Source: Dyella jiangningensis (GTDB lineage: Bacteria; Pseudomonadota; Gammaproteobacteria; Xanthomonadales; Rhodanobacteraceae). Taken from it: a stretch of 64,000 bases of DNA. Positions 18,804-26,651 of the stretch are shown here, in pieces. The position numbers and the translations under genes are program-made. The DNA is taken from positions 682,001 through 746,000 of the forward strand of contig CP007444.1 of the NCBI GenBank assembly GCA_000632805.1. Direction: 5' to 3'. Numbering within the stretch: position 1 is the first letter of the stretch; every line of letters starts with the position of its first letter. Below the pieces are notes generated by a model. That model had not been told where the DNA came from and did no database searches. It saw nothing but the letters and a program-made list of their open reading frames with translations.

Positions 18804-20411
18804 GTGACGGCATCGCGTCGCCGTTTTCTCCAGGGCATGGGCCTGATGGCCGGCACGGGCATGCTGCGCGCCTGGGGTGCGCCCATGCACATGGCCATGC
18901 AAAAAAAGAGCAGCGGCCTGTGCCAGCACGACATTGCCGACCAGACAGCCGTGCCGCGTCTGCTCGATCCATCGCGACTTACGCCTTTTGTTGATCCTCT
19001 GCCTTTGCCGCCGACCTTGCGTGCCTCACGCGGCGAGTTGCTGCGCGTCGCGATGCGCGAGACCGCCCAGCGCCTGCACCGCGACCTGCCGCCCACGCGC
19101 GTGTGGACGTATGGAGACTGCTTTCCCGGCCCAACCATCGAAGCCCAACGCGGCAGTGCGTTGAAAGTGGAGTGGATCAATCATCTGCCGGCGAAGCATT
19201 TCCTGCCCATCGACCATCACATCTGCGGCGCCGAAGCCGATGTGCCCGAGGTTCGCAGTGTCGTGCACGTGCATGGCGCCCGCGTGCCTGCATCGGCGGA
19301 TGGCTATCCCACCGATTGGTTCGTGCCTGGGCAATCGCGTCGCCAGGAATATCCGAACGGACAGGATGCCGCCACGCTCTGGTACCACGACCACACCATG
19401 GGCATCGAACGACTGAATCTCTATGCCGGCATGTTCGGCATGTATCTGTTGCGCGATGAGCATGAGGCATCGCTGGGCTTGCCAGCCGGCGAATTCGAAT
19501 GGCCGCTGGTGCTGAGTGATCGCCTGCTCACGGAAGACGGCCAGTTGTATTACCCGGTGTCGGGGATCAGCGACGCGCCGTGGGTGCCCGAGGTGTTCGG
19601 CAATGTCATGCTGGTGAATGGCGCCGTGCTGCCCAAGCTCGACGTGCGTGCGCGACGCTATCGGTTCCGCGTACTCAACGCGGCCAACGGACGGTTCTTT
19701 CGCCTGAGGCTGCGCGGACAGCGTCCCTTTCTGCAGATCGGCAGCGATCAGGGGCTGCTTCCGTCGCCGGTTACGCAGACCAGCCTGTTCCTTGCGCCGG
19801 GCGAGCGTGCGGACCTGATCATCGATTTCGCGGCCATGGCCGGAAACCAGCTGGAGCTGATGAACGATAGCCTCCCGCTGATGCGTTTCGATGTCGGCTT
19901 CGGCAAGGAGAACGACGACAGTCGCGTGCCTGCCGTGCTGCGCGACGTGCCGCGCATGGCCGAGGGCATGGCAAGCCAGACGCGTGTGCTCAGCATTGAC
20001 GAGTATGCCGACTGCGTAGCCGAACCCATGCTGATGCTGCTCGATGGCAAGCATTGGCAGGATCCCGTGAGCGAAAAGCCCAAGTTGGGAAGCACCGAGA
20101 TCTGGAGCCTGGTGAACCTCACGGGGGACACTCATCCGATCCACCTGCATCTGGTGCGTTTCCAGATTCTCGACCGGCGCCCGTTCGACGTGAACGCCTA
20201 CCTCGAGTCGAAAACCTTGCGCTATACCGGGCCTGCGCAACCGCCACCGGCGCATGAGGCAGGCTGGAAGGACACCGCGCAGGTCTATCCCGGCATGGTC
20301 ACGCGCTACATCATCACCTTCGAAGGCTATACCGGCCGCTACGTGTGGCATTGCCATCTACTGGAACACGCATCCAACGAAATGATGCGGCCATTCGAAG
20401 TGGTGGCGTGA
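18804..20411 (+). CDS. Tat-exported multicopper oxidase (CotA/bilirubin-oxidase-like)
   Basis: The product is a 535-residue laccase-like oxidase. The N-terminus SRRRFLQGMG is a Tat signal, so it folds with copper before export. All copper ligand motifs are present: HVHG (H155, H157), WYHDH (H195, H197), HPIHLH (H444, H447, H449) and HCHLLEH (H516, C517, H518, H522), with Met527 as a likely axial ligand of type 1 copper. The arrangement is three-domain, closest to CotA-type oxidases. Oxidation of phenolics, bilirubin or metal ions is possible. I prefer the GTG at 18804 (GAGGAG ten bases upstream) over a TTG at 18798. It may be co-transcribed with the preceding phosphoesterase gene. Confidence 0.92.
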   Translation: MTASRRRFLQGMGLMAGTGMLRAWGAPMHMAMQKKSSGLCQHDIADQTAVPRLLDPSRLTPFVDPLPLPPTLRASRGELLRVAMRETAQRLHRDLPPTRVWTYGDCFPGPTIEAQRGSALKVEWINHLPAKHFLPIDHHICGAEADVPEVRSVVHVHGARVPASADGYPTDWFVPGQSRRQEYPNGQDAATLWYHDHTMGIERLNLYAGMFGMYLLRDEHEASLGLPAGEFEWPLVLSDRLLTEDGQLYYPVSGISDAPWVPEVFGNVMLVNGAVLPKLDVRARRYRFRVLNAANGRFFRLRLRGQRPFLQIGSDQGLLPSPVTQTSLFLAPGERADLIIDFAAMAGNQLELMNDSLPLMRFDVGFGKENDDSRVPAVLRDVPRMAEGMASQTRVLSIDEYADCVAEPMLMLLDGKHWQDPVSEKPKLGSTEIWSLVNLTGDTHPIHLHLVRFQILDRRPFDVNAYLESKTLRYTGPAQPPPAHEAGWKDTAQVYPGMVTRYIITFEGYTGRYVWHCHLLEHASNEMMRPFEVVA

Positions 20412-20421
20412 AGCCAGGGGA

Positions 20422-20452
20422 GGTGCGCCCTCACGTGGGAGCGCACCCTGTT
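20422..20452. repeat. REP-like GGAGCGCACCC element, degenerate copy
   Basis: GTGGGAGCGCACCCTGTT (20435-20452) matches the start of the repeat family also present at 33374, 38721, 52189 and 62041. It forms a small inverted repeat with GGTGCGC at 20422-20428. It lies between the convergent multicopper oxidase and DUF502 genes. Confidence 0.6.
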
Positions 20453-20523
20453 CAGGACTGCTACGTGTCAGACCGATGCTGTCTGCACTCAAGCATTGCC
20501 GCAGTCGGTATCTTGCCGGAACT

Positions 20524-21198
20524 TTAGGCGTTGCCCTGATGACCGTCGCGCAGCGACGAGGGCGGCGCCGGCAACGTATCGGGCGCCACGGCGCCACCGG
20601 AGATGATGAAAGCCATCGCCTGGTCCATGGTCCAGTCAGTCGGCGTGAGTTCGTCCACGGCTACCACTTCGAGGTAGCCACCCGTGGGGTTAGGCGTGGT
20701 CGGGATATAGACGGCCGCCATCTCGCGGCCGGTGCCTTCTTCGGTCATCAGGCGCGTGACGAAGCCGACCACCTTCATGCCCTTGCGGGGAAAATCGATC
20801 AGCACCACGCGCTGCACGCCCGATGGCTTCTGCTGAAGCACGGCCATCAATTTCTTGGTGCCGCCATAGATGGTCTGCACCAACGGAATGCGTGCCAACA
20901 ACGCATCGAAACCATCGATCAGGCGCTGGCCGATCACGCGATTGGCGAGCCAGCCGATCACGTAAAGCACGAGCAGCGTCAGCAGCAGGGCCAGGACGAA
21001 AAGGGCGGCGTCGCTGTTGAGCGCGGCCTCCGCCTTGGGCGAGCGTGGCGAGAACGAACCGAGCAGCGTCGTGACCAGCGGCGAGCCGATGCCGGCGAGC
21101 AGGCTCAGCACGAACTTGAACACCACCCACGTCACCCATAGCGGAATGACGGTGAGCAGGCCAGTGATCAGATAGCGTTTGACGCGAAAGCGCTTCAT
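20524..21198 (-). CDS. DUF502 family integral membrane protein
   Basis: The product is a 224-residue protein of unknown function in the DUF502 family. Two N-terminal membrane segments are clear: YLITGLLTVIPLWVTWVVFKF and a long Leu-rich span near residues 62-85. They are followed by a soluble domain with IPLVQTIYGGTKKLM, VVLIDFPRKGMKVVGFVT and VYIPTTPNPTGGYLEVV, the family hallmarks. I start it at the ATG at 21198 (MKRFRVKRYL); the frame is open 30 codons further upstream, but that part does not resemble the family. DUF502 proteins are widespread in proteobacteria. I infer nothing about its role here. Confidence 0.88.
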   Translation of the reverse strand: MKRFRVKRYLITGLLTVIPLWVTWVVFKFVLSLLAGIGSPLVTTLLGSFSPRSPKAEAALNSDAALFVLALLLTLLVLYVIGWLANRVIGQRLIDGFDALLARIPLVQTIYGGTKKLMAVLQQKPSGVQRVVLIDFPRKGMKVVGFVTRLMTEEGTGREMAAVYIPTTPNPTGGYLEVVAVDELTPTDWTMDQAMAFIISGGAVAPDTLPAPPSSLRDGHQGNA

Positions 21199-21301
21199 GG
21201 GCAATGCCGGGAGCCAGGGGACACGGCATTGTCCCACGGGGACTAGCTTTGCGTCGTAGGGGAGACGTCGGCGAAGCCGGCGTCGCATCTCATGTTGAAC
21301 G

Positions 21302-21778
21302 TCAATCGGGTGGCGAAGGCGCCTCCGCGCGCGCCTTGGGTTTCAGCCGCACGTACAACTGCTTGCTTACGCGGGCGACCACGTCGCCGCTCGCGGTCGT
21401 CACGTCGACTTCGAACCAGCGCAGCACTTTCTGGCCGTTTGCGGCCGCGGTGCGCAATTCGTCGACGGTGGCCGTGTCGAGCTTGAAGTGCGCATAGACG
21501 TCTTCGCGTCCCGGCGCCACGAATTCGATGGCGCCGGCCTTGTCCCACACGAAGTAGTCGCTGCCCAGCTGATGCATGGCCAGCAGCATCCAGAAGGGGT
21601 CGGTCATCGCGAACAGGTTGCCGCCGAACTGGGTGCGCACATAGTTGCGGTTCCACGGGCGAAGCCGCAGCACCACCTTCACCTCGGACCAATCGGCAGC
21701 CACGTGCTGCACGCGGATGCTGTTGAAAAGAAACGGAGGCCACAGGTTCATCAGGCGGCGGAGGGTAGAGGCACGCAT
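21302..21778 (-). CDS. DUF4442 family hotdog-fold protein (putative thioesterase-like)
   Basis: The product is a 158-residue protein resembling the DUF4442 family, which has the hotdog fold of acyl-CoA thioesterases. The supporting segment is WPPFLFNSIRVQ, then VVLRLRPWNRNYVRTQFGGNLFAMTDPF near residues 35-62, where the NxxGxxFGG-like part is the family signature. Enzymatic activity on acyl-CoA is inferred from the fold. The gene is transcribed away from acnD. A perfect palindrome sits 40-60 bases upstream of its start, suggesting control by a dedicated repressor that is not encoded nearby. Confidence 0.8.
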   Translation of the reverse strand: MRASTLRRLMNLWPPFLFNSIRVQHVAADWSEVKVVLRLRPWNRNYVRTQFGGNLFAMTDPFWMLLAMHQLGSDYFVWDKAGAIEFVAPGREDVYAHFKLDTATVDELRTAAANGQKVLRWFEVDVTTASGDVVARVSKQLYVRLKPKARAEAPSPPD

Positions 21779-21817
21779 AGGCAGTGTGATTGGCGCAGGG
21801 GGCGCTTAAGATACCTC

Positions 21818-21839
21818 AAACATACGGTTGCGTATGTTT
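21818..21839 (-). promoter_or_regulatory. Perfect palindromic operator candidate upstream of the DUF4442 gene
   Basis: AAACATACG-GTTG-CGTATGTTT is a perfect 9-base inverted repeat with a four-base spacer. It is A/T-rich against its surroundings. Read toward the DUF4442 gene it lies just upstream of a possible -10 (TATCTT, about 21808-21813), covering the -35 region, where a repressor would block transcription. The dyad resembles operators of TetR-type regulators, but this assignment is inference. Confidence 0.55.
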
Positions 21840-22382
21840 TCGCCGGTAACCACCCGATCAGAGGGGGGTGATGGTTCCCGCGCCCGATATCGTTCCTGGG
21901 TGCTGGTCGAGGCCGAAGCGATAGAGAAGCGCGCGCAAGAGGTGGTTGGATCGATGGGCGGTTGTCGATTCAATAGCCTCAGGGTGGGCCGTCATGCGGA
22001 TGTTCAAGGCGGCTTCTACCAAGGTCGAATTCGGGCGTGCAAAGTCGCGGTGCCACGCCGCTTCTGCGCGTTTCTGCGCGGGCCGCGCAGCGATAGGCGC
22101 GCCGGTCTCGTTTGGGAACCGCTGGTGCGCGGCATTAGAATGTCCGACTGAAGGCGCTGATGAGTCATGGTGTCTTCGCCATGGGTAAGGTGTCACCTTG
22201 ATGGCCGATGCGCGGGATAGCCTGCTCGTTGGGGATCGAACAGGTGCCATTTCGTCCGTCCAGGCGCGCGGCATCGCTTCAACGGCGAGCCACGCGCGCT
22301 ATCGAACAGCGGCGCGCGCAGTTGGCGGATGCGCTCCGTGTGTCGCGGTCCGCCGAAGGTCACATCCAGGGTTCCCCACATC
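21840..22382. other. 543-base gap upstream of acnD
   Basis: No reading frame here looks like a gene; the longest are Arg/Ala-rich. It contains the inverted repeat AAGGTG-T-CACCTT at 22187-22199, about 185 bases upstream of acnD, which could be an operator for the propionate genes. No prpR, prpB or prpC is present. I cannot identify a promoter with confidence. Confidence 0.4.
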
Positions 22383-24977
22383 ATGAACAACGCCTACCGC
22401 CAATCCCTTCCCGGCACGTCGCTGGACTATTTCGATGCGCGCGCCGCCGTGGAAGCGATCCAGCCGGGTGCCTACGACACGCTGCCGTACACCTCGCGCG
22501 TGCTCGCCGAAAACCTGGTGCGCCGCTGCGACCCGTCGATCCTCACCGATTCGCTCAAGCAGATCATCGAGCGCAAGCGCGAACGCGACTTCCCGTGGTT
22601 CCCGGCGCGCGTGGTGTGCCATGACATTCTCGGCCAGACGGCGCTGGTGGACCTTGCGGGCCTGCGCGATGCGATCGCCGAGCGCGGTGGCGATCCGGCC
22701 AAGGTGAACCCGGTGGTGCCAGTGCAGCTGATCGTCGATCACTCGCTGGCAGTGGAGTGCGGTGGTTTCGATCCGAATGCGTTCGCGAAGAATCGCGCCA
22801 TCGAAGATCGCCGCAACGAAGACCGCTTCCACTTCATCAACTGGACCAAAAAGGCGTTCGAAAACGTCGACGTGATCCCGCCGGGTAACGGCATCATGCA
22901 CCAGATCAACCTGGAGAAAATGTCGCCGGTGATCCAGGTGCAGGACGGCGTGGCCTATCCGGATACCTGCGTGGGCACCGACAGCCACACGCCGCACGTG
23001 GATGCATTGGGCGTCATCGCCATTGGCGTCGGCGGTCTGGAGGCTGAGAACGTGATGCTCGGCCGCGCCTCGTGGATGCGCCTGCCGGACATCATCGGCG
23101 TAGAGCTCACCGGCAAGCGCCAGCCCGGCATCACGGCCACCGACATCGTGCTTGCGCTCACCGAGTTCCTGCGCAAGGAAAAAGTGGTTGGCGCCTATCT
23201 CGAATTCCGCGGCGAAGGCGCGTCGAGCCTGACCCTGGGCGACCGCGCGACCATTTCCAACATGGCGCCCGAATACGGCGCGACCGCGGCGATGTTCTTC
23301 ATCGACGGCCAGACCATCGATTACCTGCGCCTTACCGGTCGCAGCGACGAGCAGGTCAAGCTGGTGGAAACCTATGCCAAGGCGGCGGGCCTGTGGGCCG
23401 ACACGCTGGTGCACGCGCAGTACGAGCGCACGCTGACGTTCGACCTCTCCTCGGTCGTGCGCAACATGGCCGGTCCGTCCAATCCGCACAAGCGCCTGCC
23501 GACGTCGGATCTCGCGGCGCGCGGCATCGCCGGCGAATGGACGGAGCAGCCGGGCCAGATGCCCGATGGCGCGGTGATCATCGCCGCCATCACCAGCTGC
23601 ACCAACACCAGCAATCCGCGCAACGTGATTGCCGCCGCGCTGCTCGCACGCAACGCCAACGCACGCGGACTCACGCGCAAGCCGTGGGTGAAGAGCTCGC
23701 TCGCACCAGGCTCCAAGGCCGTGCAGTTGTATCTGGAAGAAGCCAACCTGCTGCCGGATCTGGAGAAGCTCGGCTTCGGCATCGTCGCGTTCGCCTGCAC
23801 CACCTGCAATGGCATGTCCGGCGCGCTAGATCCGGCCATCCAGCAGGAGATCATCGATCGCGATCTCTATGCCACGGCCGTGCTATCCGGCAACCGCAAC
23901 TTCGATGGCCGTATCCATCCGTATGCCAAGCAGGCCTTCCTGGCCTCGCCGCCGCTGGTCGTCGCCTACGCCATCGCAGGCACCATCCGCTTCGACATCG
24001 AGAAGGACGTGCTCGGCGTTGATGCCAACGGCCAGCCGGTGACGTTGAAGGACATCTGGCCAAGTGACGAAGAGATCGACGCGATCGTGGCTTCCAGCGT
24101 GAAGCCCGAGCAGTTCCGCAAGGTCTATGAGCCGATGTTCGCGCGCACCGGTCACACCGGCACCAGCGCCGCGCCGCTGTACGACTGGCGTGCGCAAAGC
24201 ACTTACATCCGTCGTCCGCCGTACTGGGAAGGTGCGCTAGCCGGCGAGCGCACGCTCAAGGGCATGCGTCCGCTGGCCGTACTCGGCGACAACATCACCA
24301 CCGATCACCTGTCGCCGTCGAACGCGATCCTGCCCAACAGCGCCGCGGGCGAATACCTCGCGAAGATGGGCCTGCCGGAAGAAGACTTCAATTCGTACGC
24401 GACGCACCGCGGCGACCACCTCACCGCGCAGCGCGCCACCTTCGCCAACCCCACGCTCATCAACGAAATGGCGGTGGTCGATGGCGAAGTGAAGAAGGGC
24501 TCGCTGGCGCGCGTGGAGCCGGAAGGCAAGGTCATGCGCATGTGGGAAGCGATCGAAACCTACATGGATCGCAAGCAGCCGTTGATCGTGATCGCCGGTG
24601 CCGACTATGGCCAGGGTTCCTCGCGCGACTGGGCGGCGAAGGGCGTGCGTCTTGCTGGCGTGGAAGCCATCGCCGCCGAAGGCTTCGAGCGCATCCATCG
24701 CACCAACCTGATCGGCATGGGCGTGCTGCCGCTGGAGTTCAAGCCGGGCACCAACCGCAAGACGCTGGGCATCGACGGCACGGAAACCTTCGACGTGGTC
24801 GGCGCGCGCACGCCGCGAGCGGACCTCACGCTGGTCATCCACCGCAAGAATGGCGAGCGCGTCGAGGTGTCGGTGACCTGTCGCCTGGATACCGCCGAAG
24901 AGGTGTCGATCTACGAGGCGGGCGGCGTGCTGCAGCGCTTCGCGCAGGACTTCATCGAGGCTTCGCAGGCGGCGTGA
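22383..24977 (+). CDS. acnD: Fe/S-dependent 2-methylcitrate dehydratase AcnD
   Basis: The product is an 864-residue aconitase-family enzyme. Together with PrpF it dehydrates 2-methylcitrate toward 2-methylisocitrate in the methylcitrate cycle for propionyl-CoA. The cluster-binding cysteines are visible: Cys406 in AAITSCTNTSNP, and Cys472 and Cys475 in ACTTCNGMSG. Other aconitase motifs are VGTDSHTPHVDALG and DYGQGSSRDWAAKG in the swivel domain. The prpF gene immediately downstream separates it from ordinary AcnA, which has no such partner. The ATG at 22383 begins MNNAYRQSLPGTSLDYFDAR, the usual AcnD N-terminus. Confidence 0.95.
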   Translation: MNNAYRQSLPGTSLDYFDARAAVEAIQPGAYDTLPYTSRVLAENLVRRCDPSILTDSLKQIIERKRERDFPWFPARVVCHDILGQTALVDLAGLRDAIAERGGDPAKVNPVVPVQLIVDHSLAVECGGFDPNAFAKNRAIEDRRNEDRFHFINWTKKAFENVDVIPPGNGIMHQINLEKMSPVIQVQDGVAYPDTCVGTDSHTPHVDALGVIAIGVGGLEAENVMLGRASWMRLPDIIGVELTGKRQPGITATDIVLALTEFLRKEKVVGAYLEFRGEGASSLTLGDRATISNMAPEYGATAAMFFIDGQTIDYLRLTGRSDEQVKLVETYAKAAGLWADTLVHAQYERTLTFDLSSVVRNMAGPSNPHKRLPTSDLAARGIAGEWTEQPGQMPDGAVIIAAITSCTNTSNPRNVIAAALLARNANARGLTRKPWVKSSLAPGSKAVQLYLEEANLLPDLEKLGFGIVAFACTTCNGMSGALDPAIQQEIIDRDLYATAVLSGNRNFDGRIHPYAKQAFLASPPLVVAYAIAGTIRFDIEKDVLGVDANGQPVTLKDIWPSDEEIDAIVASSVKPEQFRKVYEPMFARTGHTGTSAAPLYDWRAQSTYIRRPPYWEGALAGERTLKGMRPLAVLGDNITTDHLSPSNAILPNSAAGEYLAKMGLPEEDFNSYATHRGDHLTAQRATFANPTLINEMAVVDGEVKKGSLARVEPEGKVMRMWEAIETYMDRKQPLIVIAGADYGQGSSRDWAAKGVRLAGVEAIAAEGFERIHRTNLIGMGVLPLEFKPGTNRKTLGIDGTETFDVVGARTPRADLTLVIHRKNGERVEVSVTCRLDTAEEVSIYEAGGVLQRFAQDFIEASQAA

Positions 24978-25028
24978 TCGCAGGCGGCCACCGTGGGCGA
25001 TGCCTCGCAGCATCGCTTCACGGTTGAT

Positions 25029-25061
25029 GACGCCGCTCGCGTGGCATGCGCGAGCAGCGTC
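25029..25061 (+). other. Intergenic RNA hairpin between acnD and prpF
   Basis: A 13-base stem with one mismatch (25029-25041 pairing with 25049-25061, loop TGGCATG) lies in the 108-base acnD-prpF spacer. It has no T-run, so it is not a normal terminator. It could slow decay of one half of the mRNA or set the ratio of the two proteins. Confidence 0.4.
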
Positions 25062-25085
25062 CAGTCACCACAGGACATTACATAC

Positions 25086-26276
25086 ATGGCTCAGCTCCCC
25101 CAGATACGCATCCCCGCCACCTACCTGCGCGGCGGCACCAGCAAGGGCGTGTTCTTCCGCCTGCAGGACTTGCCGGCATCGGCGCAGGTGCCGGGCGCTG
25201 CGCGCGATGCGTTGCTGCAGCGTGTGATCGGCAGCCCCGATCCCTACGGCAAGCAGATCGACGGCATGGGCGGCGCCACGTCCAGCACCAGCAAGACGGT
25301 GATCGTGTCCAAAAGCGCCCGGCCGGACCACGACGTGGATTACCTGTTCGGCCAGGTGGCGATCGACAAGGCCTTCGTCGACTGGAGCGGCAACTGCGGA
25401 AACCTCTCGGCGGCGGTGGGCCCGTTTGCCATCGCTGGCGGCCTGGTCGATCCGGCACGCTTGCCGCGGGATGGCACGGCCGTCGTGCGCATCTGGCAGG
25501 CCAACATCGGCAAGACCATCATCGCGCACGTGCCGATGGCGAATGGTGAGGTCCAGGAAACCGGCGACTTCGAACTCGACGGCGTGACCTTCCCAGCGGC
25601 CGAAGTGCAGTTGGAGTTCATGGATCCGGCCGCTGAAGAAGAGGGTGCGGGCGGTGCGATGTTCCCGACGGGCAATGTGGTCGATGACCTGGACGTCCCG
25701 GGCGTCGGCACGCTCAAGGCGACGATGATCAACGCCGGCATCCCGACGATCTTCGTCGAGGCTTCCGCGATCGGCTATACCGGCACCGAGCTGCAGGATG
25801 CGATCAACAGCGACGCCAAGGCACTGGCGATGTTCGAGACCATTCGCGCGCACGGCGCATTGCGCATGGGCCTGATCAAGTCGCTCGACGAGATCGCCAC
25901 GCGGCAGCACACGCCGAAGGTCGCTTTCGTCGCCAAGCCTGCCGGCTATGTCGCGTCCAGCGGCAAGCCCGTGGCAGCCTGCGACATCGACCTGCTCGTG
26001 CGCGCGATGTCGATGGGCAAATTGCATCACGCGATGATGGGTACGGCCGCGGTGGCCATCGGTACGGCCGCTGCGATTCCAGGCACCCTCGTGAACCTTG
26101 CCGCCGGCGGCAGCGAACGTCAGGCAGTGCGCTTTGGTCATCCGTCGGGGACCCTGCGTGTCGGTGCCGAGGCGCAGTTGGTCAATGGCACGTGGGCGGT
26201 GACCAAGGCCATCATGAGCCGCAGCGCGCGCGTGCTGATGGAAGGCTGGGTGCGCGTGCCAGGCGATTCGTTCTGA
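25086..26276 (+). CDS. prpF: 2-methylaconitate cis-trans isomerase PrpF
   Basis: The product is a 396-residue PrpF-family isomerase. It acts with AcnD by converting the 2-methylaconitate isomer that AcnD releases. Family segments are IPATYLRGGTSKGVFFR at the N-terminus, MGGATSSTSKTVIVS, DWSGNCGNLSAAVGPFAI, and TMINAGIPTIFVEA further on, with the lysine and cysteine positions of the diaminopimelate-epimerase-like fold. The ATG at 25086 gives a normal length. It follows acnD by 108 bases in the same direction, so one operon is likely. Confidence 0.95.
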   Translation: MAQLPQIRIPATYLRGGTSKGVFFRLQDLPASAQVPGAARDALLQRVIGSPDPYGKQIDGMGGATSSTSKTVIVSKSARPDHDVDYLFGQVAIDKAFVDWSGNCGNLSAAVGPFAIAGGLVDPARLPRDGTAVVRIWQANIGKTIIAHVPMANGEVQETGDFELDGVTFPAAEVQLEFMDPAAEEEGAGGAMFPTGNVVDDLDVPGVGTLKATMINAGIPTIFVEASAIGYTGTELQDAINSDAKALAMFETIRAHGALRMGLIKSLDEIATRQHTPKVAFVAKPAGYVASSGKPVAACDIDLLVRAMSMGKLHHAMMGTAAVAIGTAAAIPGTLVNLAAGGSERQAVRFGHPSGTLRVGAEAQLVNGTWAVTKAIMSRSARVLMEGWVRVPGDSF

Positions 26277-26651
26277 GCTGAGTCCGGTCCCCGCCGAATG
26301 GATGGCCGAGCCGCCCGGCGCTGGTAAGGAACGGCAGACTGGTCATGCCTTCCTACCCATCGCGCAGGATGAGGTGTGCGGCTATCCGTTGGCTCCATCA
26401 GCCGTGGGGTATCGCATCGCAGGCTGTCTGGAAGCTAGCCGGCTGATATCTCCCCGCGCGGTCACCTTGCCGCTGGCGCCTCTTCGCCCGTGGAGAAAAC
26501 CAGCGCCCATGGATGGCTGTGCCGGCGCGAGCTGGCATTGCCCATGCCTACGCCGGGCAGGGCATCCATCCCCTTATGAACTTGCGATCCGCTACCTATA
26601 CTGCGGGTTCAACGCGACCGTCTGGGGGCGGGGCGTCACAGGGGAGAACGT
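26277..26651. other. 375-base gap upstream of the S9 peptidase gene, with a weak promoter candidate
   Basis: No gene is visible. Close to the S9 peptidase there is a good -10 hexamer, TATACT (26597-26602), with TTATGA 17 bases upstream (26574-26579) as a poor -35. GGGGAGAA just before the ATG is the ribosome binding site. Nothing else stands out. Confidence 0.35.

Noticed and set aside
16623..18929. Very long minus-strand open frame (768 codons)
   Set aside because: It is mostly the antisense of the secreted phosphoesterase gene, is Arg/Ala/Val-rich and matches no family. Long antisense frames are common at this GC content.
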